This document shows, in pieces, positions 11,531-21,829 of a stretch of DNA of 64,000 nucleotides. The stretch spans positions 62,001 to 126,000 of the forward strand of contig JAJEKV010000236.1 in NCBI GenBank assembly GCA_021234155.1, in the 5' to 3' direction. A model generated the notes under the pieces. It was not told the origin of the DNA. It ran no database searches and saw only the letters and a list, made by a program, of their open reading frames with translations. The position numbers were made by a program, and so were the translations under genes. This DNA comes from Isoetes taiwanensis (taxonomy: Eukaryota > Streptophyta > Lycopodiopsida > Isoetales > Isoetaceae). Each line of letters starts with the position of its first letter. Position 1 is the stretch's first letter.

Positions 11531-13141
11531 CTGCAATTCCAAATCATACATCAGCACTAGCTAGGGTGCAACTGCAATTATAAGTACGTTGTGACGTTGT
11601 AGTCGTTTTCTAAGACATGCACTTCTAAAGCTCAATGCATGCCTCTACACAAGCTATATGTTCTAAGGTATCTTGGATGGACAACTTGGAAATAGCAAAA
11701 GAGCCATAGCCCATTAGCACCCACTATCGACCTTTGCTTATCCCCCACCACCGAACAACATCCCGTCTGCCACGCTAAGCACAATTTAGTAAGCCAGAAA
11801 TTCTAAAACATACCATATGGAATCTTCCCGACCATAGCTCCCCCTGTTGTCAAGGAAATATAAAGACATCAATCTAGAGTAATCTCAGCTGAGCATCCCT
11901 TATCTTACAAAAGCCAGGAAGATCCATCTGTATAAGCAAAGCCATGTCATGTATACACTGCCACAACGGGGTGCCAAGAACGCTGGAACATCTACACATG
12001 TAGAGGAAAAACCTTCAAAATACAAAACAGAAGCATTCTGGGAGCACTACATTCACGTATCAAGACTCTTAGGACTCTTAGGAGGAAACGTGACATACGA
12101 AAAATGCAATCACCTTCATAGTTGGACATGAAGAGTAGGACGCTAATGCTTCATGTATGAATGCAAGAGTTCGGGCATGCTTTGTATGAATGAATGCAAC
12201 CAGCGATGCCCCGTTAAAGCACTTTTCTGAGCGGAAACCCTAGCCATGGCCGACGGTAACCGACAACCCAACCCACTTGGAATTTTCTTGAATTTTCACA
12301 GCCCTAGATGAAATTCAACGGTTGTAGATGCATCCACGTGCACAAAAGTCTTAGTTGGCAGCAACGTGGACACTCGAAAATTGCTTGAAAATGTCAACTT
12401 GTGTTTGTGCAAACGTGCGAAAAAAAGGGAAAGAAAAGAAAAGAAAAGAAAAAACCCAACTTTTGTGTAAGCAAAGCATATGAATTGCCCTCTACGTCTT
12501 CATTTCGGAGGAAAAACAATGGCCCATGTTATGTGGATGCCAATGTTGACCCTCGTGAATGTTAACAAAAAGGCAATGTTCAATTGTGCATATATGAATA
12601 AATATTCACTTGAGTGCCTAACAATAAGTAGTGAATCCATTTAATCTTTACTTCGGTGATTCAATTCCATCAATTCTCGTCCATCTTTAGTGGATATCAA
12701 TTGTAGTATGGGCTATAAGCTATTTATTAAAACAAGAAGTATCTTATTGTCGTGGGCCTCTTCTATCTAGGCCATTAAAAGCCAACGACCACAAGCTAAT
12801 AAATGAGCGATTAAAATATAGCCTCTTATATGTGATTAGTGATGGATGCCTGACGTTGCCAGCTTTAGTAACGACATGGAAAAATACTTTGTTATCTCAT
12901 TGATTAAAATAGAAAAAAAACAAGATGTCTTGGGTAAAAATTTGTGTGGACAACCAAGACACAACCAGCGATGCTGCCTAATACTCCTCGAATCCATACT
13001 AGGTCCAAAGCATCTATACGAAATTTACTGTGCATGGGGTTCTTGGGCCTCGAGGTTCGAATCCCCCGCCCTTAGGTCTTGGTAGCGAGCTTGTTTTGTT
13101 TATCTTTCCTAATTTCTTGATTTTTGTGTTTCTAGTTTTGT
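11531..13141. other. Non-coding, with dispersed repeat copies
   Basis: No gene. It holds a purine-rich GAAAA repeat (12422-12452). A Pol III box-B-like GGTTCGAATCC occurs near 13055, inside a T-arm-like context. Without a matching box A at the right distance I do not call a tRNA or SINE. Confidence 0.45.
12313..12425 (+). repeat. Dispersed repeat, partner at 8133-8245
   Basis: Both copies share blocks such as TTTGTGCAAACGTGC, AAAATTGCTT and CCAC(A/G)TGCACA in the same order over about 110 bp, with roughly one mismatch in five. An old dispersed repeat of unknown type. Confidence 0.6.
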
Positions 13142-13462
13142 ATGCCTGCAAATTTCTTGTGTGCCCGTATAGGAATGAAACAAGCATTCTTCCTCCATCT
13201 TATCACTGACTCTAAAATATGTATTTTTGTATATTTTAGAGAACACTATTTGCTAAAAATGGCTCCTCGACTTTGTAGTCTCCAAAATCTAGCACGAATG
13301 TATGATATGAATTTTGGATTGGTCTATTTTGACGGCTGCGTGACCGAGGGTAATAAGCCAGGAATTTTAAGGTGGATTTACGAGGAATTACCAAAGGATA
13401 TAAAGCAGAAATTGGAAGCTATATATTTTGATACAGCTGTAGAGCCAATAATGTTTTACTAA
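13142..13462 (+). pseudogene. CRAL-TRIO/BNIP2-like domain fragment
   Basis: The second half of this 106-codon ORF reads ARMYDMNFGLVYFDGCVTEG, then PGILRWIYEELPKDIKQKL and EAIYF. This spacing recalls the CRAL-TRIO type 2 (GDAP2/BNIP2-like) lipid-binding domain, where VVYFH...PGI..LRWIYEELP is common. The first half looks non-coding, and the true exon probably starts after the AG at 13280. There is no GT donor at the expected end. Treat it as a decayed exon; the family call comes from a short motif. Confidence 0.4.
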
Positions 13463-13628
13463 AACAAAGTTCTTTCACCATGTACAATGCGAACAAAACA
13501 AAAGAAAGAAGAATGTCCAAATTCCAATTCTTATATACTTATTTCTTGCTCCCTTACAATACATAAGTGATCGAAAGAGACAGGCCAGATGAAAAAAATA
13601 AATCAGCATTCAAGTTCGATCTTAAAGA

Positions 13629-14289
13629 ATAGAATAGAATAGAATAGAATAGATTTTTTATCGTCCACGGAGACCAATTGGTCTATGGGACCCAAAACAA
13701 AAAGAGAGCAGCAAGCGTATTACTATCAGGATTAAAAACCCCCGCCCCGAAGGGTTTTCGAGGGAAAACCCTTAGCAGTAATAAGTATGCTGGCACGCTG
13801 TACAATTGTATAGGACAGTTCAATACTGTCCCAGAGGACACTACTGAGTCTGTCCATCCATAACCTCCTGGAGGTATGACCCCAACAAACCCACTGAAGC
13901 CATATTCAATAACTCATGCAATGGTTGGCCAGGTACTAGTAATCGAACAAACCGCTCTCGGATATGGGCAAACGCTGGGCAGATCTGGAGAGCATGATAT
14001 TCATCCTCAATGGCGCCCTGGTGGCAACACTGGCAAAGCCTTTCTTCCCGTGCTTCCCGAGCCCAACGTCCTGTCTCAATGCGGAGACGATCTGCACCCG
14101 TGCGAATGGAAGTTATAAGTCTGCGCTTCTTCATGGGCAAATGGGTGTACAAGTACTGGTGTGGGCCTCTCGCGAGCCTAGAATTGACTTGCTGCTGATA
14201 GTGTGTTAGCTTAACGTGTGTCAGAGCATCTGCATCCCAAAGCTTGCGAAGGAAAGTGGCATCTAGATACAGCTTAAGTGCCTCATGAT
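13629..14289 (-). mobile_element. LINE copy 3, 3' half: C-terminal zinc region and tail
   Basis: On the minus strand, codons from 14152 to 13841 encode the LINE C-terminal region with a CQCC...HALQIC cysteine-histidine motif, reading IRTGADRLRIETGRWAREAR before it. Coding ends at 13841, followed by a 3' UTR matching 6850-6985 and a (TTCTA)n tail at 13629-13655. The 5' side stops at 14289, where Gypsy A is inserted. The protein resumes beyond the element at 25391. Confidence 0.88.
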
Positions 14290-14876
14290 TGTTAGTCCTG
14301 TACGTCCTGGTACAGGACTATTCATGCATACGACGGACCAAGTCAAGGCCAAGGACCCAGTTGCTCAGTCGTCCAAGGCCGAGCAGAAGACCAAGCTGTA
14401 GACCATGTAGTCAAAGGCCGTGCCTGCCACCAAGAGGAGGCACTCAGACAAGTGACGGCCCGTCACCGCCTGCGTCAGCGTCAGCGTAATTTCAGGCATT
14501 TCAAGAGGCACCACCAGTGTTCCTGCAAATCAGGCCTCTTTCTAGGAGTCGGCACCGAAATCAGTCAGAGTGTCTATATTGGGCCAAAGGCCATTGTACT
14601 ATATATATGAGTAGAGCTAGCACTCGAGTTTTTAGATGAGTTTTGAGTCTTGTCTCATTCCTGTTTTCTCTCGATTGCGAGAGCTCATGTATCTTCATTG
14701 ACGTCAAGGAGTTTTCTCATTATTGTGATCATATTGTTCTCTTTTGTTCTCTCTTTTCTCTTTCCTCTGTTCTTTTTGCAAATCCCGCGTGACATAGCTC
14801 CCGGATTCTCCTGTTTGATCCAAGGGTCCTCACAGAGGGCTGTCTTGCAGGAGTTCCCGAACCCAGACCCCAAACA
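14290..14876 (+). repeat. Gypsy A 5' LTR
   Basis: Begins TGTTAGTCC and ends CCAAACA. A TATA box (CTATATATATGA) lies at 14599-14610, so U3 is about 330 bp. The last ~350 bp match the 3' LTR nearly base for base. The first ~230 bp differ at many GC-rich positions. Confidence 0.93.
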
Positions 14877-14877
14877 C

Positions 14878-14898
14878 TGTCGCCGCTGTCGGGTCTGA
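14878..14898 (+). other. Gypsy A primer-binding site (tRNA-Asp type)
   Basis: One base after the LTR, TGTCGCCGCTGTCGGG matches the complement of the plant tRNA-Asp 3' end (TGGCGCCGTTGCCGGG) with three mismatches. This would prime minus-strand DNA synthesis. A tRNA-Asp primer fits Athila-like elements. Confidence 0.7.
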
Positions 14899-14923
14899 TC
14901 TTTCTTTTTCCTTTCTTTCCATC

Positions 14924-15544
14924 ATGTCGGCTCGAGGTTTCACTCCTGAAGAACTTCTTTACCAAACGGCGGCTCGACTGGAGCGCCATCAACAACGCAA
15001 GGCTGTTCGGGATATGTATGATATTGCTTATGACATTGAGGGTGGTCGTGTCCGCTCCAGAGCTCAGTCGGCACCTCCTACCCCTCGTGCTCATTCTCAA
15101 CCAGGGTCTCCCCTTGTGTGCAGGCATTGTTCTCAACCTCAATCTCCACACCATACCCCTGTTCAGCCCACGCCTCACTACTTCCACACTCCTGAAAGCA
15201 CCTATATTCATATACACACCCCTCAGTCGTCACAACCTTCTTCACCTCCTGCAGGGATGGGCTACCCTCAAGTGTCCTTTGGCCCTTCCTATGTTCATGA
15301 ATTTCCGCATTCTCCATCCTTCCAGCACGCTCTCCCTGTTTACCAACTCAGCGATCTCAAGCCCTCGAGGGGGCCGGTTCTCAAGGTCCTCCTCACCGGA
15401 TGCTACTTTCTCACGGACCACGGGTTTTCAGTCCACCCCATGCTCCCAGCCCTGGGGTGTTCCACCTCTCTATGCTTACGCATATCCTCCACCGAATCCA
15501 CTGTCTATGCGCCAGCCCGCCTTCATCTCCCACTCATAATTTAA
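14924..15544 (+). CDS. Gypsy A gag, N-terminal part
   Basis: The first ATG after the primer-binding site opens a frame that begins MSARGFTPEELLYQTAARLE, with an amphipathic N-terminus followed by a Pro/Ser/His/Gln-rich linker (residues 45-140). Gag is the structural protein that packages element RNA in cytoplasmic particles. The frame is probably lost near 15370: the C-terminal 60 residues of this ORF look unlike gag, and a better continuation is in the frame ending at 15630. Start chosen because it is the first ATG and lies 26 bp after the primer-binding site. Confidence 0.7.
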   Translation: MSARGFTPEELLYQTAARLERHQQRKAVRDMYDIAYDIEGGRVRSRAQSAPPTPRAHSQPGSPLVCRHCSQPQSPHHTPVQPTPHYFHTPESTYIHIHTPQSSQPSSPPAGMGYPQVSFGPSYVHEFPHSPSFQHALPVYQLSDLKPSRGPVLKVLLTGCYFLTDHGFSVHPMLPALGCSTSLCLRISSTESTVYAPARLHLPLII

Positions 15545-16560
15545 AAGGCGACTTATCCAACTTTTTTGGCAACACTAAAAGGCAAACCTGCGGATCGAGG
15601 AGTGCTCAAAGCCCACATGGAGGAATTTGAAGCCTTGGCTATTACGAATGGTCATGCGCAACCACAACTCAAATTTCACATCTTTTCGACCCTTTCGAGG
15701 CGCCCCTCATCAGTGGTTAATGGCTAACAAAAGTCACTGGAAGCAAAGTTGGAATGAAATGAAAACAGCATTCTTGTCTCATTACGGCACCACGGACGAT
15801 GATCAATTACTACTCAAGCAACTCAATGATCTACAGCAACAACCAACAGAGTCTGCGCGTGATTTTGCCGACCGTCTTCACATAGTCATCAAACTCCAGG
15901 AGTACCCCACGCAAAGTCAAATTCTCGTCTGGTTTCTGCAAGGCCTTCCTCCTGCTATTCGATTGATGACTGAATACCTGCGTCCAAAGTCTCTGGAGCA
16001 GGCGATTGAATTGGTCAACCACTCGGTCAATATTTCTTCTCGTGGTGTTGCTCTCTCGGAACTCCCTTTCATACCCCCGTCATGGTTCCTCAGAATGCAG
16101 TCCAGCCTCAGCAAGCAAATCCTCAACGCTCACAGATCTGGTGTCATATTTGCAAATATCAAGGCCATTTGGCAAATGAATGCAACTCATCCAATGGTCC
16201 TCCTCACTGTAAAAGGTGCAATATGTGCAATCACGCCACGGAGGAATGCACTCGTTCTCATCCTACACCCGCCGAGGGAATAAAATGGTTTTTCAAGCAT
16301 GAGACCCACGCCTCAACAACAACAAATCATACCCTCCTCGGCAATATCAAACTCAATATCCTCAGCCGTATCAACCCACGCAGCAATCTCAGCAGTCAAG
16401 GGGACAAGGCTCCCGTCCTCCCTTTGATCCTTCCAAGGCTCAATGCTACCATTGTCATGGATGGGGTCACACCACCACGGCGTGTCCTCAACTTCCTCAA
16501 GTTCAAGTCCAACTTCCAGGCTCAACTCAGCCCGCTTTAGTACGCCTCACGGCTTATCAA
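15540..16560 (+). CDS. Gypsy A gag core and three CCHC knuckles (frameshifted)
   Basis: The frame 15627-16283 holds the retrotransposon gag domain: WNEMKTAFLSHYGT, then LNDLQQQPTESARDFADRLH and LVWFLQGLPPAIR. From about 16082 the coding frame changes, and two zinc knuckles of form CX2CX4HX4C follow: CHICKYQGHLANEC and CKRCNMCNHATEEC. A third, CYHCHGWGHTTTAC, is at 16444-16485 in another frame. Three knuckles bind element RNA. At least two frameshifts separate these parts, so no single protein can be made as the sequence stands. Confidence 0.82.
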
Positions 16561-16775
16561 CTCTGGATGGCCAATGGTAAACAAGGCCCCCGTCCTATTT
16601 TGCGGAAACCACCATGGCCGCCTCAACAACAGCGACCTCAGCAAGTTGCATCTACCTCCAATCCTATGGATCAACAAGCTCAAGAGGAGATTTTATCGGG
16701 GCTCTCAACCCTCCGGTTCAGCCGATCAAATTGGGTTGATGCGGTCTCCACGTCGGAACACGGGCTTCACGCCCC

Positions 16776-18254
16776 TTGACCATCATCCCTCACGACACGC
16801 AACCAGCTTTTGCTGTGGAGACAGTCCCTCATGAAGATGATAAAAAAGTTCACTTCGCACCTGATCTTGACAAACTCATGCCTCACGTCATGCCTAAAGT
16901 GAGACAAAGTATTCTTAAACTCATGCAGGCTGCGGAAGGTCGCACACTGGCAAATGTTCATGCTACCACTCGAGCTCAGCAGCGTCAAGCAGCGCCCTCG
17001 TCATCTACAAGCACCCGCTCTCAGCCGTATCCAAATATTGCTGCTGAGGTAGAGCTTCTCAAAGAAGTTTCCGCTTCGTTACCCCAGACTCCTAATCCAC
17101 TGGATCCTGCGGACCCCTTCTCTCATGTTCCCTTGGAACTTCAGGAAGAACTTGCCAAGATCAAGATTCCTTTGAGCCTGGGCACCATTTTGAAACTCTG
17201 TCCGGCTCTCAAAGATCAGTTACCTCTTCCAACGGTCCTGGTTGGAGCTGTTGCGACCTCCACACCCACGGTGCACACCACGGTAGGCAATCAGCACATC
17301 AATCATGTTCAAATTGATGGTGGTAGTGTCGTCAATCTTATCACTGATAAGCTCCGAAAGCAATTGGGAATCAAACAGTTATACCGTGCCCCCTATGACA
17401 TCAAGTTGGCTAATGGCCATATCACGCGCCCTCAAGGTGTCACTCCTCTTCTCCATATCAGCATTGGTGATCTCAAATTCCCCTTGGAATTTGGAGTTTG
17501 GAAAGCTGAAGAAGATCCTGGCGATTATGAAATGCTGGTTGGTCGACCTTTTCTCCGCCAGGCTAAAAGTATTCATTACTGGGCCACGGATCAACTTGTC
17601 ATTACAGATGGCCATCTCAATGCAACCATGGATTTAGAAACTGGCAAATTGATCTCTGTTGAGAATGCTGAACCTTCAATCTACGACACTGACTCTGAAG
17701 AAGCACAAAATATTTATCATGTTCAAGCTCCACCCACGGGTCTGCCTCTCTCATCCTACCCGGAGTATGCTGATCCTTGGGGTGAGATGACGCTGGATCA
17801 GGACCAAGCTGTGGCTGCTCTCCTGGACCCTTACCTGGCTTCCTGTAATCGCATACAACGTCTTGATCATTTTTCAGACACAACCCCTGTTTTGGAGACT
17901 GTCGATGTTCATGCCGTCATGAAGCAACCCTTGCTTGATGACACTCAGCAGCCTCTTTTCTTCACCACTCAAAATGCTGCTCCTCCTGTCATGCTTCAAC
18001 CTCCTGCTCATCAGGTTCAGGACACGGAGGTTGTTCCTCATATTCAAACTCCAAAAGTGGACATCGTGGACATTGGTAACAATCAACCAGTCCGCTTAGC
18101 TGCTAATCTTCCATCTACTTATAAAGCATGTGCCGTGACGCTGTTCAAGAAGTTCAAATATATTTTTGCTTGGAGCTACAAAGACCTTCGAGGTATCAAA
18201 AAAGAATTGGGGGAACTCACCATTCCTACCAAACCTGATGCACGTCCAATCTAG
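16776..18254 (+). CDS. Gypsy A protease and start of reverse transcriptase
   Basis: A 492-codon ORF. Its first 170 residues are a linker. An aspartic protease follows with active-site motif VQIDGGSVVNLI (around 17305-17340); the DGGS form replaces the usual DSG/DTG and is common in Tat/Athila-type elements. ML VGRPFL (17540) is the C-terminal flap-side segment. It processes Gag-Pol in the particle. The C-terminus (FKKFKYIFAWSYKDLRGI) is the RT N-terminal connection. It ends at a TAG (18252-18254) exactly where RT should continue with YRLNPNYRD, so the stop is a lesion. Confidence 0.88.
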   Translation: MTIIPHDTQPAFAVETVPHEDDKKVHFAPDLDKLMPHVMPKVRQSILKLMQAAEGRTLANVHATTRAQQRQAAPSSSTSTRSQPYPNIAAEVELLKEVSASLPQTPNPLDPADPFSHVPLELQEELAKIKIPLSLGTILKLCPALKDQLPLPTVLVGAVATSTPTVHTTVGNQHINHVQIDGGSVVNLITDKLRKQLGIKQLYRAPYDIKLANGHITRPQGVTPLLHISIGDLKFPLEFGVWKAEEDPGDYEMLVGRPFLRQAKSIHYWATDQLVITDGHLNATMDLETGKLISVENAEPSIYDTDSEEAQNIYHVQAPPTGLPLSSYPEYADPWGEMTLDQDQAVAALLDPYLASCNRIQRLDHFSDTTPVLETVDVHAVMKQPLLDDTQQPLFFTTQNAAPPVMLQPPAHQVQDTEVVPHIQTPKVDIVDIGNNQPVRLAANLPSTYKACAVTLFKKFKYIFAWSYKDLRGIKKELGELTIPTKPDARPI

Positions 18255-19520
18255 CAACGACAGTACAGGCTCAACCCAAATTACCGTGACCGCGTCAAGG
18301 CTGAAATTGACAAACTCTTAGCTGCTGGCCTGATTTATGAGGTCAAACACTCTGAATGGGTGAGCCCCATCGTCATTGGTAAGATCCGCGTTTGCGTGGA
18401 CTACAGAAAACTCAATCAAGCTACGGAGCGTGATCACTTTCCGCTTCCCTTCACTGACCAGGTTCTTGAAGAAGTTGCTGGTCATGAGATGTACTCTTTC
18501 ATGGATGGTTTCTCTGGGTACAATCAAATTTCTATCACGAAAGAAGATTAACTCAAAACTACCTTCACCACCCCGTGGGGCACTTTTGCCTACAAGGTGG
18601 TCCCTTTTGGTTTATCAAACTCTCCTTCAACCTTTCAGCGCATCATGCTCTCTGTCTTTCAAGACTATATAAAGGATCAACCTTTTCTCCAGATCTTTCA
18701 AGATGATTTTTCCGCCTACGGCTCCCATGGATGATCACTTGGAGAAGTTAGAGCTTGTCTTTCAAAAATGTGATGAATCTGGCATTAGTCTCAATCCTGA
18801 GAAATGCACTTTCTGCGTCACCTCAAGCGTTCTTTTGGGTCATGTGGTCAGTAAAGATGGAATCACCACGGATCCTGCTAAAATCAGTTGTGTACTGAAG
18901 GCTCAAGCACCATCGAATATCAAAGAGATACGTTCCTTCCTGGGCAAGGTTAATTACTATTCCACCTTCATTCCTGGACTTGCAGCTATAGCTGATCCCA
19001 TTCATAAACTCACGGGTGATGAATCCACTTGGGCTTGGAATCCCCAAGCGGGAGCTGCTTTTCAGAAGTTGAAGCTGTTACTTACTCAGGCCCCGGTACT
19101 TGTTCCTCCTCAATGGGAAAAACCCTTCCACGTTCATGTTGATGTCTCTGCTTTTGCCATTGGTGTTGTTCTTTCTCAGGCTTATGATGAACACACGGAT
19201 AAACCGATCCGCTATGCCAGCCGGAAACTCAATCCTGCTGAGCGCAACTACTCTGCCACGGAACGGGAAGCCTTGGGCTTAGTTTTCTGTGTCCAATGTT
19301 TCCGTCATTATTTGTTGGGCAGCCAGATCAAGTTCTTTGTTGACCATCAAGCTCTTCTTTACTTAATCAACAAAGCCACGCCCACAGGTAGAATTGCTCG
19401 TTGGGTCCTTCTTCTGCAAGAATTCGCTCCCTTCGAAATTGTTCATAAGGCAGACAAGTCTCATGTGGTGCACGATTATCTTTTCACGCATCCACCACGG
19501 ATGATCCCTCCACGGGTATT
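18255..19520 (+). CDS. Gypsy A reverse transcriptase and RNase H (broken)
   Basis: RT motifs are in order: RVCVDYRKLN (18390), YSFMDGFSGYNQI (18490), TPWGTFAYKVVPFGL (18575), and the catalytic box FQDDF (18696-18710), which has Gln where Met/Val/Leu is usual. Two active-site Asp are kept. An in-frame TAA at 18549-18551 and a frameshift near 18720 interrupt it. The thumb region SFLGKVNYYSTFIPGL (18935) is intact. RNase H follows with HVDVSAFAIGVVLSQ (19135), ATEREALGLVF (19255) and FFVDHQAL (19332). Together these copy element RNA to DNA and remove the template. Confidence 0.9.
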
Positions 19521-19523
19521 TCG

Positions 19524-20894
19524 ATGCCTTTCCGGGCGCTCAATTGTTCCCCGGTCACGGCCACGCCCCATTGGTTTCACAACTTTCGGCAATATCTTCT
19601 CGGTGCTCTTCCTCCGGAAGATCCGGCGCTATCTCGGACAAGCCCGGCTCCTCCCGGTTTTCGAGAGAGGTCCGTGACTACACCATGGTTGCTGGCCATC
19701 TATACAAATGCGGTAAAGACATGGTCCTCCGTCGTTGTGTCCTCCCTCATGAGGTACCCGATATTGTTCGACAAGCCCATGACGGGCTTGGTGGTGGTCA
19801 TTTTAGTGGTGACGCCACCGCGACGCAAAATTCTTTTGGCGGGATATTTCGCCCACGCTCTTCAAAGATGCCCACGCTTATGCTGCGCCGTGTGGACGCC
19901 CGGCCGTGTGGGAAAGCCCACGGCCGTGGACGCTCTTCCATTGGCCGGCCGCCACGCCGCCACTTCCCTTGACAAATGGGGAATGGACTTTGTAGGGCCC
20001 ATGGACCCACCCGGCATTAAGCACACCCGTGCCGCTACATTCGGTCATCACCGATTATGCTACAAAATGGGCGGAAGCTTGTGCCCTTCGGACAATAACA
20101 CTGCTGCAAGTACAGCCAAGGTTCTTTACACGCACATCATCACGCGTTTTGGTTGTCCCACGGAACTTGTTAGTGATCGTGGCGTACATTTTGTCAATCA
20201 TACTATCAAGGAGCTGACGGATTATCTTCACATACAGCACAGGAAGAGTACACCTTACTATCCTCAAGGAAATGGCTTGGCTGAAAGTACCAACAAAACT
20301 CTCATCACTGTTCTCAAGAAAATTTGTGACGCCTCTCGCACAGATTGGCAAGACAAGTTGCCTACTGTTCTTTGGGCTTATAACACCAGTTTCAAAATTG
20401 CTACTGGCCACACTCCTTTCAAATTGAATTATGGTCAAGAAGCTCTCATGCCCTTTGAATATATTCTTCCGACTCTCCGTTTCCAACTTGCTACAGCACA
20501 TAATCCACCTGTTGCACTGAAGGAAAGGGTTTATCAACTGGAACAGTTAGATGAACTTCGGCGCGATGCTTACATTCGTGTTCTTCATGGTCAACAGTTG
20601 CAAAAATCATTGCATGACAAACGTCTTAAGACAAAAACATTCCAAGAAGGTGATTTGGTTCTTCTTTATGATTCTCGTTACAAAAATTTTCCGGGCAAGT
20701 TGAAGTTCAGGTGGCTTGGTCCTTATCAAATTATTCAAGTTGTTCAACCCAGTGTTTTCAAGCTGGCCGAGTTAGATGGCACTCCCTTACCTACTCTGGT
20801 TAATGGCTTTCGCCTTAAACAATTTTATACAGAAGCTACAGATAGTTCTACACAAGATGCACAACAAAGTTCAGACACCACAGATCGTGACTAA
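19524..20894 (+). CDS. Gypsy A integrase
   Basis: A 456-codon ORF. The HHCC zinc-binding region (about 19740-19900) is in a neighbouring frame. The catalytic core has KWGMDFVGPMD (first Asp), ELVSDRGVHF (second Asp, about 20170) and YYPQGNGLAEST (Glu, about 20260), the D,D-35-E triad that joins element DNA to the genome. Between the first two Asp, about 60 bp (20035-20100) reads better in another frame, which is a local double frameshift. The C-terminal GPY-type domain (FRWLGPYQIIQV, 20707) is complete, and no chromodomain follows. The ORF ends at a TGA without damage in the last 800 bp. Confidence 0.9.
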   Translation: MPFRALNCSPVTATPHWFHNFRQYLLGALPPEDPALSRTSPAPPGFRERSVTTPWLLAIYTNAVKTWSSVVVSSLMRYPILFDKPMTGLVVVILVVTPPRRKILLAGYFAHALQRCPRLCCAVWTPGRVGKPTAVDALPLAGRHAATSLDKWGMDFVGPMDPPGIKHTRAATFGHHRLCYKMGGSLCPSDNNTAASTAKVLYTHIITRFGCPTELVSDRGVHFVNHTIKELTDYLHIQHRKSTPYYPQGNGLAESTNKTLITVLKKICDASRTDWQDKLPTVLWAYNTSFKIATGHTPFKLNYGQEALMPFEYILPTLRFQLATAHNPPVALKERVYQLEQLDELRRDAYIRVLHGQQLQKSLHDKRLKTKTFQEGDLVLLYDSRYKNFPGKLKFRWLGPYQIIQVVQPSVFKLAELDGTPLPTLVNGFRLKQFYTEATDSSTQDAQQSSDTTDRD

Positions 20895-21026
20895 AAGCGG
20901 CATATTTATATTACTAGAGGCAAATTACAAAATGTGAGCATTGCTCACTTACTTCCACTATGAGCAGAGCTCTATTTACAAAATGGGCAGAGCCCCCATA
21001 TACAAAATCCTAAGTTAAAAACCCCT

Positions 21027-21283
21027 CTACTCCGGGTTGGGAGCAGAGGTTATACGGAGGATATGGTAGTAGTTCTGCTCCGGATCCCAGCGCAGATACA
21101 CCACCACCTCCATAGGATTGGTCAGAGGGTCGGGATGCTCAGCCATCCCACTGCACCAGCCATCCATGGGGATGCCACGTGGCATTTCCAGAGGTCCAGA
21201 CAGTTCATCTTGCAAGTGATCCATTCCTGGCAATTTGAAGGCATCGTGCAGTTCTCGTTCAAATCAGCTGCTGCCATACTCAT
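21027..21283 (-). CDS. Gypsy A antisense ORF with its own TATA box
   Basis: Minus-strand ATG at 21283 opens MSMAAADLNENCTMPSNCQE and continues with Cys/Trp-rich sequence to a likely frameshift near 21140. The second half, in the frame ending at 21027, includes MEVVVYLRWDPEQNYYHILR. A TATA box (CTATATAAG, minus) lies at 21322-21330, 40 bp before the ATG. Some Tat-clade elements (for example Grande) are known to carry an antisense gene between integrase and the 3' LTR; position and orientation match that precedent. Function unknown. About 85 residues in total. Confidence 0.6.
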
Positions 21284-21829
21284 GGTCGCCAAAGGGTGTC
21301 TCCGCTTTCCCCACTGCTCGTCTTATATAGCCCAACCGACGGGAATCCTATCGACGTGGACCAATCAGCAAACTCGCCGATGTGGATGCAATGCAAGGCC
21401 ATTTCTAAACTAGGAATCTTTTTTCCCGCCGCATATCTAGTCTTGGTACCTTCTGACACTTCTTTTATGATATCCCACTTTGAGTTGCCAGCATTAAATG
21501 ACATTCCTTCTTTTCACGCCCGTCGGCCATTACTATGTGTACCTTCGCCAGCTGTCACAGCCGATCGTTCATTTACGTCTCATCTCCACTGTTCATTGCT
21601 TCTACCTTAACTGCTTGAGGACTTAGCCAAATTTTTGCCTCTCAATCGACTCTTTTCGCATCTGTCGCCACCTGGCATCATCAACGGTTGATGTTTCCTT
21701 CTCATCACGCCCCTTCGACACCCCTTGTGCGCCCTAAAACCTTTTCGTCTCTCTTCGGTTTCGTCTTCTGCTCTCCGCCCTCCGGCTTCTCCAGACAGAT
21801 CTTCCTGTTCCTTTCCGACGCTCTTCGCC

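Noticed and set aside
13030-13085. tRNA or SINE promoter at GGTTCGAATCC
   Set aside because: A single box-B match without box A at proper spacing, and no repeat partner seen.
21280-21504. A longer minus ORF in Gypsy A starting at 21504
   Set aside because: The minus-strand TATA box at 21322-21330 lies inside it, and its frame does not join the downstream protein-like part as well as the ATG at 21283 does.
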